A stretch of DNA of 64,000 nucleotides. It comes from Phycisphaerales bacterium. Lineage in GTDB: Bacteria > Planctomycetota > Phycisphaerae > Phycisphaerales > UBA1924. The position numbers were made by a program, and so were the translations under genes. Of this stretch, positions 18,317 through 26,901 are shown in pieces. The notes beneath the pieces are model-generated. The model was not told the origin of the DNA, did no database searches, and worked only from the letters and a program-made list of their open reading frames with translations. The stretch covers positions 1 to 64,000 of the forward strand of contig JALHOJ010000012.1 of assembly GCA_022843045.1 (NCBI GenBank), read 5' to 3'. Every line of letters starts with the position of its first letter. The first letter of the stretch is position 1.

Positions 18317-19531
18317 TTATGGTGTTGCGATCACGGTCGGCACCGTGGCGCGGGGCGTCCAGTGCGTGGGGGATTGGGTCCACCAGAGCAGGTCGCGGGG
18401 CGTGTCGGCGCTGGGGGCTTGGACGGCTTCGGGCAGTTCGAAGAACTCGACTGCTCCCTTCAGGCGCGAGCGCAGGGCGTTGCGGAGCACGTCGAGGCCG
18501 GCTTCGCTGGCGGGGACGCTGACGAGGTAGCTGGCGCGGACGCGGGAGAAGGTGGGATCGACTTGCGTCGATGCCAGCAGCGGGTGCATTGCGAGGCCGG
18601 CCATGGGCACGACCATGTCCGCAGCGAGCACGCGCGGATCGTCCAGACCGCTCGCGCGAGGCAGCACACTGGGCAGAACACTGGCCACGATTTGTGCGGG
18701 TACTTGCTTGGTCACGCGCCAGGGGCGATTGGGGCTATTGAGCGGAGCCGCGCCGGCTTGTTCGAAGGAGGCGAGACCGCGGGTGTCTTCGGTGACGACG
18801 CGGATTGCAAGCCGGCCTTCGGAAGCGAGCTGGGCGGCGCGATCCAGCGGGACGCCCTTGGGGTCGATGCGGGGTTCGATGGCCAGGATTTGATTGGCCG
18901 ATTGCTTAGCGGCAGAACTGGCGGCCGCGAGCGTGGCGTCCGCAACGCTCGTCGCTGCGGGGCTGGCCTCGGCGAGCGTGTCGGCTTGCTCGGTCTTCTC
19001 TGCGGCGGCGATCTGCGTGTCTGACGCGAGGTCGGCGGGGTTCGTCGGCGCGGGTCGCGTGACGCCCGCAATCTGGTCCTTGACCAAAGGGCGCGACGAG
19101 AGGTTGATGGCCTTCATCACGAAGAACGACACGCCGCCCACGACGAGGAGCAGTCCGGCAGCCATGGCCATGCGGGGCATCCAACGGGCGGCGTTGGTGC
19201 GCGGAGCGGGCGTGGGCCCATCGCCCGCCAGCTTGAGTTGTGGCGCGGGGGTTTCGGTGGCGCTGGAGCGCTCGGCTTCGACCGCGCCCAACAGCATGTC
19301 ACGCTCGAGGGCGGCGAGCACGCGGTCGTGGAGATCGCGTGGGGCCCGCTCGGGCAGGGTCGTGGCGAGCAGCACCTTGTGCCGCTGCATCTGGGCCATG
19401 CGCTGGGAAAGATCGGAGCGTCCCGACGCGTCGACCAACGCCTGCACCTGCAAGTCCGAGAGGGAGCCGTCGACCCAGTCGGCGAGCTGGTCCTCAGTGA
19501 GCGGGCGGGGGTTGGAGGGGTCGGCGGGCAT
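18317..19531 (-). CDS. Membrane anti-sigma factor-like protein
   Basis: Protein of 404 residues in the same orientation, directly downstream of an ECF sigma gene. The N-terminal cytoplasmic part (LTEDQLADWVDGSLSDLQVQ and following) resembles anti-sigma domains without a zinc motif. One transmembrane helix lies near residues 120-140 (MAMAAGLLLVVGGVSFFVM), followed by an Ala/Thr-rich periplasmic region of about 250 residues without a recognised fold. I infer that it holds the sigma factor at the membrane and responds to an envelope signal. An inverted repeat separates the two genes. Confidence 0.75.
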   Translation of the reverse strand: MPADPSNPRPLTEDQLADWVDGSLSDLQVQALVDASGRSDLSQRMAQMQRHKVLLATTLPERAPRDLHDRVLAALERDMLLGAVEAERSSATETPAPQLKLAGDGPTPAPRTNAARWMPRMAMAAGLLLVVGGVSFFVMKAINLSSRPLVKDQIAGVTRPAPTNPADLASDTQIAAAEKTEQADTLAEASPAATSVADATLAAASSAAKQSANQILAIEPRIDPKGVPLDRAAQLASEGRLAIRVVTEDTRGLASFEQAGAAPLNSPNRPWRVTKQVPAQIVASVLPSVLPRASGLDDPRVLAADMVVPMAGLAMHPLLASTQVDPTFSRVRASYLVSVPASEAGLDVLRNALRSRLKGAVEFFELPEAVQAPSADTPRDLLWWTQSPTHWTPRATVPTVIATP

Positions 19532-19545
19532 CAGTCGTGGATCAA

Positions 19546-19727
19546 TTTCAGCACAGAGACACAGAGATCAGGAGGAAGAGGAGAGGAGAGCGGAGAATGG
19601 AGAGGAGAGAACAGAGAAAGGAGAACAGAGAAAGGAGATCAGCACACTGGGAACACTCAATCAAATTGTCGCACAACCCACTTTGCATTCTCATCCGTCT
19701 CCTGAGCTCTGTGTCTCTGTGCTGAAA
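19546..19727. repeat. Inverted repeat with CACAGAGA words (copy 1)
   Basis: Arms at 19546-19566 and 19707-19727 are perfect 21-nt complements beginning TTTCAGCACAGAGACACAG. Between them are degenerate purine-rich words (GGAGAGCGGAGAATGGAGAG). The same arm sequence recurs at 25117 and 51307. Confidence 0.85.
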
Positions 19728-19770
19728 CACGAGTTCAAGAAACGCCCCCCTGCGACACCTGCATACCTAG

Positions 19771-20430
19771 CTACCTACCTACTCGCCTTGCCGCCATCGC
19801 TTCGCGTTCCAGTTGTTCCACCAGTTCGCGTAGCGCGGTGCGGGCTCGGAAGACCCGGCTCTTGATGGTGCCCACCGCCACGCCCATGGCCTCGGCGATC
19901 TGGTCGTAGGGCAGACCCTGGCAGTCGGCGAGGATGAGCACCGCGCGTTGGTCGGGTTCCAACTGGCGGAGGGCGGCCATCACACGATCACGTTCTTCCC
20001 GGAGTTCGACGTTCTGATTGAGACCCGGTTCCCGGGCTGTCAATGTTGAACTTGCGGAACGGGGCTGCCAATCCGGGTGGCTGTTGTCGGGCAACGCCAT
20101 CGCGTCGAGGCTGGCGTGCTTGCGAAGCTTCTCGGACCGCAACTTGCTCAGGCAGACGTTCATGGTGACGCGGATCATCCACGTCGAGAGCTTGCTGCGC
20201 CCGTCGAAGGAATCGATGCCCCGGATGACTTTGACGAAGGAGTCCTGCGTGAGATCCGCGGCGAGGTCGCGGTCGTGGACCATTCGCAAACAAACGCTAA
20301 ACAGGCGGTCTTGGTAGAGGGTGATGAGCTCGGACCAGGCTCCGGACTCGCCTGCGCGGATGCGTGCCACGAGCGCTAATTCATGCGCTTCGGGGTCGGC
20401 GGGTTGGGCTTGGGAGGGCGCCTGGGGCAC
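19771..20430 (-). CDS. RNA polymerase sigma factor, ECF family
   Basis: Sigma-70 family factor of 219 residues with region 2 (DRLFSVCLRMVHDRDLAADL, TQDSFVKVIRGIDSF, KLSTWMIRVTMNVCLSKLR) and region 4 (LRQLEPDQRAVLILADCQGL, YDQIAEAMGVAVGTIKSRVF). It has no region 1 or 3, as expected for ECF sigmas. GTG 20430 is the likely start. The neighbouring membrane protein at 18317-19531 is the probable anti-sigma factor. Target promoters are unknown. Confidence 0.93.
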   Translation of the reverse strand: MPQAPSQAQPADPEAHELALVARIRAGESGAWSELITLYQDRLFSVCLRMVHDRDLAADLTQDSFVKVIRGIDSFDGRSKLSTWMIRVTMNVCLSKLRSEKLRKHASLDAMALPDNSHPDWQPRSASSTLTAREPGLNQNVELREERDRVMAALRQLEPDQRAVLILADCQGLPYDQIAEAMGVAVGTIKSRVFRARTALRELVEQLEREAMAARRVGR

Positions 20431-20478
20431 GTAGCGGATGGTATCGGGTGGGGACGGCGTAGAGGTATGGAGGTTTCA

Positions 20479-20526
20479 AGGTGCCAAGACCACTTGACAC
20501 TTCGACGCCTTAAGACCTTGACACCT
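20479..20526. repeat. Short inverted repeat (AGGTGTCAAG words)
   Basis: AGGTGCCAAG (20479-20488) and CTTGACACCT (20517-20526) pair with one mismatch, enclosing CTTGACACTTCGACGCCTTAA. It overlaps the stop codon of the coaC-like gene. Confidence 0.55.
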
Positions 20527-21127
20527 AGTTCCCAAGCAACTGCTGCACCGCGCCCAGGATCACTTCGGGCTCGCTCATGCGGCCAGCGCCGACGGTTCGG
20601 CAGGCTTGCCAGCCGGCGTCGGGGCCGACGAACTGGAAGCCGTCTTCGATGAGTTGCGTGAGGTTGCGCTGGGTGCTGGGCTGGGCCCACATCGCGCTGT
20701 TCATGGAGGGGGCGAGCAGGACGGGTGTCTTTTCGCGGTCGATTGCGGAAAGGATCAGCGTGACGACATCGTCGGTCCTGCCGTGCGCGAGCTTTGCGAG
20801 CGTGTCCATCGTGCAGGGGGCGACCAGCGCGAGGGACAGGCCCGTCGCGAGGCTGATGTGCTGCGGATCGCTGCTTTCGATGTGGTCCCAGGGGGAGGTG
20901 TAGACGGGATTGCCAGAGAGGGCCTGGAAGGTGAGAGGCGTGACGAACTGGGTCGCGGCGGGCGTCATTGCGACCGTGACTTTCGCGCCGGCTTGCGCCA
21001 GTCGCGAAACCACGGTGGCGGTCTTGTACGCGGCGATCCCGCCGGTCACGCCGACAAGCACCCGCTTGCCCTTTGCAACAGCGGACAAGGCGGCGGGGTC
21101 ATAGGGCTTGGGGGTCAGGGGCTGCAT
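20525..21127 (-). CDS. coaC: Stand-alone phosphopantothenoylcysteine decarboxylase-type flavoprotein
   Basis: HFCD-family flavoprotein of 200 residues. It shows VLVGVTGGIAAYKTATVVSR, AMTPAATQFVTPLTFQALSG, HISLATGLSLALVAPCTMDT, LLAPSMNSAMW and the late QACRTVGAGRMSEPEVI. These are the active-site elements of the CoaC half of Dfp/CoaBC, which makes 4'-phosphopantetheine for coenzyme A. No CoaB synthetase domain is fused, so that step must be encoded elsewhere. ATG 21127 is used because upstream sequence belongs to a large palindrome. It follows rpoZ in the same orientation, a common arrangement in bacteria. Confidence 0.88.
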   Translation of the reverse strand: MQPLTPKPYDPAALSAVAKGKRVLVGVTGGIAAYKTATVVSRLAQAGAKVTVAMTPAATQFVTPLTFQALSGNPVYTSPWDHIESSDPQHISLATGLSLALVAPCTMDTLAKLAHGRTDDVVTLILSAIDREKTPVLLAPSMNSAMWAQPSTQRNLTQLIEDGFQFVGPDAGWQACRTVGAGRMSEPEVILGAVQQLLGN

Positions 21128-21128
21128 G

Positions 21129-21215
21129 ACGAAACGCGACCGTGAGGGAGCGTCGAACACCAGAGGCGTGGATGGCATGCCGCGCACGCGACGCTCCCTG
21201 ACGGTCGCGTTTCGT
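21129..21215. repeat. Large palindrome, CCGTCAGGGAGC family
   Basis: Arms 21129-21155 and 21189-21215 are 27 nt each and complementary at 26 positions (right arm CGACGCTCCCTGACGGTCGC...). It lies between rpoZ and the coaC-like gene. Half-sites of the same family are at 16399-16421 and 44595-44617. Confidence 0.8.
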
Positions 21216-21236
21216 GGGGCGTGAGCTGCAGGGACG

Positions 21237-21458
21237 TCAGTTGCTGACGCGTTCGAGCTTGCTGGGATCAAAGTCCAGGGTGATCTTGTCCTGCATGATT
21301 TCTTCGATCACGACTTCGAGGTCGGAGCGGCCATCGCGGTCGACCAGGGGGCGGGCCCCGTCAATCAGTTGCTCCAGCCGGCGCTGCACCAGCGTGCAGA
21401 GCTTGAACCGGCCGCCCATCTTGTTGACGATTTCGTCGCTCTTGAGTGCTTCGATCAT
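21237..21458 (-). CDS. rpoZ: RNA polymerase omega subunit
   Basis: Small 73-residue protein with the omega-family pattern: EALKSDEIVNKMGGRFKLCT, LVQRRLEQLIDGARPLV and a Glu-rich end LEVVIEEIMQDKITL. Omega stabilises beta-prime assembly in RNA polymerase. Its position upstream of a coaC/dfp gene supports the call. The spacing of the GAGG element before ATG 21458 is loose. Confidence 0.85.
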   Translation of the reverse strand: MIEALKSDEIVNKMGGRFKLCTLVQRRLEQLIDGARPLVDRDGRSDLEVVIEEIMQDKITLDFDPSKLERVSN

Positions 21459-21851
21459 GTGGTCAGGACCTCAATACTCGCCAGGGATACTGGCGGCCAA
21501 CCCGAAGCAATTCCACCAGCCGTCGGCATCACCCGGCCAATTGAGAAGGCCAAAGGGCACATCCCGGGGAAGAAACTGGCCAAAACCATGCCTAACGTTC
21601 GATGCTTCGCAGTCGCGATAGTAGGCGAGCGTCGTCGCCCGGACCATGCCCAAGGCATGGGCGGCGCGATGGTTGCGAGAATGGGGCCTTTCAAGGGCCC
21701 CCCAACGTGCTGTTTGCGACGCGATGCGTTCAGGTCAGGGGTTCGGGGGATGGGTCACGCAAGTTTTCGCTGGGCGGCTATCGGGGCCGCTGGGTATGGC
21801 CTTTGGGGCCGTGCCGAGTTCTAGCTTGCGGCGTGACCGTTGGGGAAGTGG
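21459..21851. other. Intergenic stretch without a recognised gene
   Basis: Divergent spacer between rpoZ and the DUF3553 gene. It has a perfect short hairpin, CCATGCC-CAA-GGCATGG at 21644-21660, without a T run. No promoter pair or coding signal stood out. Confidence 0.5.
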
Positions 21852-22532
21852 ATGCCAGGCAGGAACTTCGCCAAGGGCGACAGCGTGATTCACGCGGGTA
21901 AACCCGAATGGGGCCCGGGTGATGTCATGTCCGCGGAAGGTCAGTTGCACGAGGGCAAGCCTTGTCAGCGGCTGACGATCCGATTCTCTCGCGGCGGATT
22001 GAAGACGATTTCGACCGCGTTTGCCGATCTACGTCCCGCGAGCGAGGCTCCGCTGGCGATGTTCGCCAAGCGGTTCGCTGCGGCTCCTGAAGAGCCTGTG
22101 CGCAACGGCAAGTCACGAGACGATACTGACGACCTTCGGGGGAACGGGGAAAGTGAACCAACCATGCAAGACGTGCTCGATCGCGCGGCGTCCCTTGAGG
22201 CGCTCCAGAAACTGCCCGAGAACATCAATGATCCGTTTGTGCCGATTATGAAGCGCGTGCAGGCGACGCTGGATCTGTACAAGCTTTGGGACAAGCCCGC
22301 GGGGGTGCTGGATTGGGCGACCATCCAGACCGGCCTGCGCGACCCCATGTCCATGATGAGCCGCCACGAGCTGGAGGCCCAGATGGACCGCTTCCGCATC
22401 AGTCTCGACGGTCACCTGAAGAAGATTCTGAAGGACGCTCGCCGGGAAGACGCCAAGGCTGTGGACGTTGCGCTGGCCCAGTGTGGCCCCGCCGCCAAGG
22501 CCGCGTTGCGTCGCGTCGACATCGGGCGTTGA
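21852..22532 (+). CDS. DUF3553-domain protein
   Basis: Cytoplasmic protein of 226 residues. The first 55 residues (FAKGDSVIHAGKPEWGPGDV, then a basic strand, RFSRGGLKTI and ADLRPA) match the small beta-rich DUF3553 domain, which resembles the CarD/RID-like fold of transcription-repair factors. The rest is helical and charged, with no recognised domain. GGGGA upstream supports ATG 21852 over the in-frame TTG 21840. Function unknown; a role in nucleic-acid binding is only a guess from the fold. Confidence 0.7.
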   Translation: MPGRNFAKGDSVIHAGKPEWGPGDVMSAEGQLHEGKPCQRLTIRFSRGGLKTISTAFADLRPASEAPLAMFAKRFAAAPEEPVRNGKSRDDTDDLRGNGESEPTMQDVLDRAASLEALQKLPENINDPFVPIMKRVQATLDLYKLWDKPAGVLDWATIQTGLRDPMSMMSRHELEAQMDRFRISLDGHLKKILKDARREDAKAVDVALAQCGPAAKAALRRVDIGR

Positions 22533-22754
22533 GTTTCCGCAACAGAGCGCACGCTCGGAACGCCCCGGATCGCGGTGCGATCGGGTGGCCGCGCGCGGAT
22601 CGGGGTTGAGGCCTTCCGCGGGGCTTTATTACCGGCACATTGATTGGCATGCCAGGCTCGGTTCGCCGCGCCCGATTGTGGCCCTGTCGTTGTATCTCTT
22701 CTCTTCGCCGGACGCACGTGCGACTGGCGACAAACTCAGAGAGGAGCAGTAAGG

Positions 22755-23030
22755 ATGAACGAGCAGGACTTCCAGCAGAAACTCGGCGACCTCATCACCC
22801 AGATCAACAACCTGCCGGAGAGCCAGCGAGCCCCGCTGAGTGCGCTCGCACAGGAGACCAAGGACCGCCACGACCGCATGAAGAAGACAGTCGCGGATCT
22901 CCAGGAAAGCCTGGACTACCTGCGGCTCTCGATCAAGTACCTCGTCTTCGATCTGGAAGCCACCCGGCGCGAGAACGAATATCTCCGCAAGCTGGTCCAG
23001 AGTCAGGGCGAACACGACGGCGACGAGTAA
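22755..23030 (+). CDS. Small coiled-coil protein, planctomycete type
   Basis: Protein of 91 residues with a strong ribosome binding site (GAGGAG upstream of ATG 22755). It is almost wholly helical and predicted coiled coil: LGDLITQINNLPESQRAPL, then KDRHDRMKKTVADLQESL and LSIKYLVFDLEATRRENEYL. I recall this last segment as typical of short conserved planctomycete proteins of unknown role. There is no signal peptide, so it is probably cytoplasmic and oligomeric. Confidence 0.75.
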   Translation: MNEQDFQQKLGDLITQINNLPESQRAPLSALAQETKDRHDRMKKTVADLQESLDYLRLSIKYLVFDLEATRRENEYLRKLVQSQGEHDGDE

Positions 23031-23255
23031 ACCACACCGAACCACGCACCCGAACCACGAAACCTTGCAGCCGGCGGCGTCATCGGGAACGGTGGCGCAA
23101 CCCATCGAAGTTTCGAGACAGACAACTCAAGACGCGACGCAAGCTCTCACTCTCTTGCACCGCAGTCCACTCCTACGCGAGGCGCCAACCACCGCCTCGC
23201 GTAGTGCATTTATGAACCCAAGGGTGCAAGCCCTCGGCCGATCCTGGAGAGCGCA

Positions 23256-23283
23256 GAAAAAACCTCCGGCAGCCGCCGGAGGT
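23256..23283 (-). terminator. Rho-independent terminator of the LuxR-type gene
   Basis: On the minus strand, a perfect 9-bp stem ACCTCCGGC / GCCGGAGGT with a 4-nt loop is followed by a run of T, 28 nt after the stop codon of the gene ending at 23311. Confidence 0.9.
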
Positions 23284-23310
23284 CGTTGATCTTCTCGCAC
23301 TGAAAGCCGC

Positions 23311-24033
23311 TCAGTTCTTCGCCGCCGGGCTCACCGGCGCCGGCTCGTCCACGCCCACCAAACCCGCCGCAATCGCGATGCGGGCGATCTCGACACGATT
23401 GACCACCCCCAGCTTTTCGCCCAGCGACACGCGGTGCCACTCGATGGTCTTCACGCTGCGGCCCAAGTGCTTGGCGATGTCCTGGGTGGAAAGGCCCAGG
23501 CCGATCAGGCGGAGGATTTCCATTTCGCGGGCCGTGAGGTCGGCGAGCTTGCCCGAGTCGTTGTGCTTGGCGCGAACAACCGGGAAGCCATTGACCGCAG
23601 GTGCCGCGACCGAAGAGAGGTACGCGCAGTACAGCACGCTCTTGGGTGGCATGTTGCCGTTGGGAATCGGGCGGATAACGCAGTGCAGCTGCCTGCCTCG
23701 ACGCAGTTCCTCCATCACGATGGGCTTGCCCGTCGCGAGTGCCTGCTGGATGTGCTCAAGACGTTCGCGGGCGTGGTTCTCGCCAAAGAACTCGGAGAGG
23801 GGACGGTCCACAATGCTGATGCGGCTCGTGAGCGCGCCGGGCGCTGCGAGGGCCATCGCGGGCGTGTTGGCGTACTCCACAATGCCCGACTTGGACACGA
23901 CCAGAACGGGGAAGGTTGCGTGATCAGCGAACGTCTGCCAAAGCCAAGCGACATCGTTCGTGGGAGTCCACGAGCGCATGGGTGTGGCGGGAGTGTTGGA
24001 GGTGGTCAGACCTGGATTCATGTTCAAAGCCAT
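23311..24033 (-). CDS. LuxR-type transcriptional regulator with a PAS-like sensor
   Basis: DNA-binding regulator of 240 residues. Residues about 25-140 resemble a PAS domain (FPVLVVSKSGIVEYANTPAM, LEHIQQALATGKPIVMEEL). The C-terminal 65 residues form a GerE/LuxR helix-turn-helix (LTAREMEILRLIGLGLSTQD, IAKHLGRSVKTIEWHR). Ligand and targets are unknown. GAGG precedes ATG 24033; a second in-frame ATG is at 24021. No histidine kinase is adjacent, and no phosphoacceptor receiver domain is present. Confidence 0.85.
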   Translation of the reverse strand: MALNMNPGLTTSNTPATPMRSWTPTNDVAWLWQTFADHATFPVLVVSKSGIVEYANTPAMALAAPGALTSRISIVDRPLSEFFGENHARERLEHIQQALATGKPIVMEELRRGRQLHCVIRPIPNGNMPPKSVLYCAYLSSVAAPAVNGFPVVRAKHNDSGKLADLTAREMEILRLIGLGLSTQDIAKHLGRSVKTIEWHRVSLGEKLGVVNRVEIARIAIAAGLVGVDEPAPVSPAAKN

Positions 24034-24263
24034 CGGAACCCTCACTTTCCGCCACTGCGAGTGACCGCACCAGCCGCCGGGCGAAAGGCAGAGAAGCGAC
24101 GGCGCGGCATGGCGGCGGGGCATCCCTGCCCGATGGATGCGACCACAGCGGGAGCCTAGATTCCGAAACCGATCCAAAAGACCCCAGATTCTTTTGTTGG
24201 GTGGCGGGTCCGAATGGTGGCGGATAATAGCGTCTGAAAGTGGGGAATTGGCTGGAGGATCGC

Positions 24264-25082
24264 GTGCGAGACAACGACCTGAACGGGCTGCTGCGGGATG
24301 CGGGGGAATCGGGCAACGGGGCCCGCATCGTCGATCCCACCGTGCGGCGGTGGCGGATGGGCCCGGGCTCGGAGGACGTACCGGAATTTCTGGAAGGTCC
24401 GCGGGCCCGCGTTGATGAGTTTTTGCGGGCGTGTCGGATTTTTGCGGAGTTCATTCGGGGCTTTCGAGCCTTGCACTTTGTGGGGCCGTGCGTGACGGTG
24501 TTTGGGTCGGCGCGGTTTGCGCCCGGGCATCGGTATTACGAGTTGGCCCGCGAGGTCGGCAAAGGCTGCGCGGGGCTGGGGATGACGGTGATGACGGGCG
24601 GCGGGCCGGGCATCATGGAAGCGGCCAATCGCGGAGCGCGGGAAGCGGGCGGGCGGAGCATCGGCTGCAACATCATCCTGCCCCAGGAGCAAAGGGAGAA
24701 TCCGTACCTCGACAAGTTCGTGACGTTCAAGTACTTCTTTGTGCGGAAGGTCATGCTGGTGAAGTACAGCTACGCGTTCGTCGTGATGCCGGGCGGGTTT
24801 GGGACGATGGACGAGTTGTTCGAGGCCCTGACGCTGGTGCAGACGCGGAAGATCCGCAACTTCCCGATCATCCTGATGGGGACGGACTTCTGGGATCCGA
24901 TGCTGGCGATGATTCGCGAGCGATTTGTGAAGGCTGGGACGATCAGCCCTGCGGACGTTGAACTGCTGACGGTGACGGACGATCCTGCGGTCGCGCTGGA
25001 GGCGATTCGCACGGGCATGTCGGCGCTGTCGCAGCAGATCAAGCGGACGACGCCCAGCAAGATTCTGGGCGAGCGGGCGTGA
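24264..25082 (+). CDS. LOG-family protein (nucleoside 5'-monophosphate phosphoribohydrolase-like)
   Basis: Rossmann-fold protein of about 272 residues. The two family motifs are present: GGGPGIMEAANRGAREAGG (nucleotide-binding turn) and MPGGFGTMDELFEALTLVQT (PGGxGTxxE). VTVFGSARF marks the first strand. Characterised members (lysine decarboxylase-like annotation, LOG enzymes) release the base from nucleoside monophosphates; the substrate here is unknown. GGAGG 5 nt before GTG 24264 sets the start; an in-frame GTG at 24240 is possible. The second LOG protein is at 54684-55835. Confidence 0.88.
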   Translation: MRDNDLNGLLRDAGESGNGARIVDPTVRRWRMGPGSEDVPEFLEGPRARVDEFLRACRIFAEFIRGFRALHFVGPCVTVFGSARFAPGHRYYELAREVGKGCAGLGMTVMTGGGPGIMEAANRGAREAGGRSIGCNIILPQEQRENPYLDKFVTFKYFFVRKVMLVKYSYAFVVMPGGFGTMDELFEALTLVQTRKIRNFPIILMGTDFWDPMLAMIRERFVKAGTISPADVELLTVTDDPAVALEAIRTGMSALSQQIKRTTPSKILGERA

Positions 25083-25116
25083 GTGGCTCGGCTTGCGGCC
25101 GCGAGTGGTCGCTCGA

Positions 25117-25223
25117 TTTCAGCACAGAGACACAGAGATCAAGAGAAAGATGAGAGAGAAGCGTGGTTGAACCTGCTTTATCCCTTTGCTTTCTCCTCTT
25201 TCTCTCTGTCTCTGTGCTAGAAA
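25117..25223. repeat. Inverted repeat with CACAGAGA words (copy 2)
   Basis: Left arm 25117-25138 is the same as in copies 1 and 3 (TTTCAGCACAGAGACACAG...). The right arm 25203-25223 has lost a GT dinucleotide and has one extra change, so this copy is decaying. It fills the gap between convergent genes. Confidence 0.75.
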
Positions 25224-25265
25224 AAGGAACTACTGGCGACCGCCGCGGTTCGGCCGGAGCGGTGT

Positions 25266-26624
25266 TTATGCCGCGTCGCGCTTGAGGTCTTGCTCCATTT
25301 CGAGCGTGGCGTCATCGGTGACGAGCGACTTGTCGGCGTCGTCCTTGAGGTCGTCATGGGCGCGGTTGCTGAGTTGGCGCGCAATCGCGTTGATGTCGAA
25401 CTGGCCGTCGAATTCAGGTTCGAAGCACCAGGGGCGCACATCCACGCCGTCCATGGAAGCGATCGAGAGCTCGGGCGCCTCGCGAAGGTCGAGCCGGCGG
25501 ACCTTGCCCTGATGCTTCTTGGGGCGGAGCATGTCGTTCTGGCCGCGCTCGGCGAATTCGACGACGGGTCGGCAGGGATTCGAAGGGTTCCAATCCACCA
25601 CCACGGCGTCGGTGCCGTCGCTGAGGGTGACGAGGCTGCCGGGCGGGAAGGGCGGGGCGACGGAGAACAACGCGGTGCGCACGATGGGATCGAGCAGTCG
25701 GCCAAACTGCGGCTCGAGCATCATGTGCAGGGCTTGCACGATGGGGCGCGAGGGATTGGTGTTGGGATCGGCTCCTGGCGCGTGGGCGGGGTTGCGGAGG
25801 CGGTCAAACAAGTCGGCGGCAGCGGCGATTCTCGCGAGGATGTGGATGTCGTTGCCGCTCACCGGTCCCTTTGGTCCCTTCACGCCCGGCTTAGGCAGGC
25901 GGTGGGGCCAGCCTGAACCGTCGAAGGCTTGGTGGTGATGCAGCACGACGGTGGTTGCGCTGGGGTCGAGGATGCCGCGGGTCATTTCGTACCCGATGGC
26001 GGTGTGCTCGCGCCAGATGAGCTCGTTGGTGTCGAGGTTCTTGTTGTAGTTTGCGACGGACTCTGCGGGAAGGTGCAGGACGCCGATGTCGTGCAGGAGG
26101 GAGCCGATGCCGAGGCTGGTGAGGTCCTTGGCGCGATTGGCGGGCAGGCGCGGGCGCTCGCGGACCATGTAGAAGTCCAGCTTCATGCCCATCATGATCG
26201 CAAGGCCCGCGACGGTGCCGCAGTGTCGGACGAAGGGGCGATCCGCGCCGGCGATCTCGCTGGTCCAGAGGGCGGTGGAGGGATTCTCGGAAAGCCGGCG
26301 GATGGTTGCGATCAGCGTGCGCTTGCACGAGTAGTAGTCGAGCTCGATAGGCGCGACCAGGGCTTGGTCGATGACGAGCCCCAGGCGTGCGGTCAGTTCG
26401 CGGAATTGGGCGTGGAGTTGCGGGTCGACGAACTTCACAAGGTGCTCGAGGCCGGGGTACTGAATCCAAACCTCGGGGATGCCCAGGTCGCGGAGGTGGG
26501 GGATCGAGAAGGAGTCGAGTTCCATGCCTTCGCGCAGCAGCACGCATTCGGGGACGCGCGGGTGGTAGATCGGGAGCGCGAGGGTCATGCCGGGGCGGGC
26601 GTGATGGGTGAGCAGGCGAAGCAT
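25266..26624 (-). CDS. HD-GYP-like phosphohydrolase domain protein
   Basis: Cytoplasmic protein of 452 residues. The central HD domain has LLHDIGVLHLP (HD motif with following G) and LHHHQAFDGSGWPHRLPKP, a variant of the HHExxDGxGYP motif of HD-GYP cyclic di-GMP phosphodiesterases in which GYP is GWP. An N-terminal region (MLRLLTHHARPGMTLALPIY) is typical of the DUF3391-like lead of such proteins. A C-terminal segment is acidic. ATG 26624 starts at this conserved region; upstream sequence is open but low quality. Probably degrades cyclic di-GMP, if catalytically intact. Confidence 0.85.
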   Translation of the reverse strand: MLRLLTHHARPGMTLALPIYHPRVPECVLLREGMELDSFSIPHLRDLGIPEVWIQYPGLEHLVKFVDPQLHAQFRELTARLGLVIDQALVAPIELDYYSCKRTLIATIRRLSENPSTALWTSEIAGADRPFVRHCGTVAGLAIMMGMKLDFYMVRERPRLPANRAKDLTSLGIGSLLHDIGVLHLPAESVANYNKNLDTNELIWREHTAIGYEMTRGILDPSATTVVLHHHQAFDGSGWPHRLPKPGVKGPKGPVSGNDIHILARIAAAADLFDRLRNPAHAPGADPNTNPSRPIVQALHMMLEPQFGRLLDPIVRTALFSVAPPFPPGSLVTLSDGTDAVVVDWNPSNPCRPVVEFAERGQNDMLRPKKHQGKVRRLDLREAPELSIASMDGVDVRPWCFEPEFDGQFDINAIARQLSNRAHDDLKDDADKSLVTDDATLEMEQDLKRDAA

Positions 26625-26901
26625 GGCAACAGCATCGACCAGCGGGGCGGGCGGCTGCGGCGAGGCTCGGCGGGAGCGTGCAGGCCCGCACTTTGGGGAA
26701 TCCAGCGAAGCCTGAGTGGGGCGGTTGCCAAGGTTCTCGGACACCGACGATTTCCCGAACTGAGCGGGCGCGCGGTGCGGACAGAGGGAGAGACGCAGAG
26801 ACAGCGAGGCGAAGAGACGCAGTGGGGGCACATGACCTATCGTCTTGACCCGGGATTCGGTTCCGCCCTGTGTCCTGGCCTTTGCCCGATTGGAGCGACC
26901 C

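Noticed and set aside
24190-24230. TTGTTG ... GATAAT promoter before the first LOG gene
   Set aside because: The spacer is about 23 nt, too long for a normal promoter; only the -10-like part is plausible.
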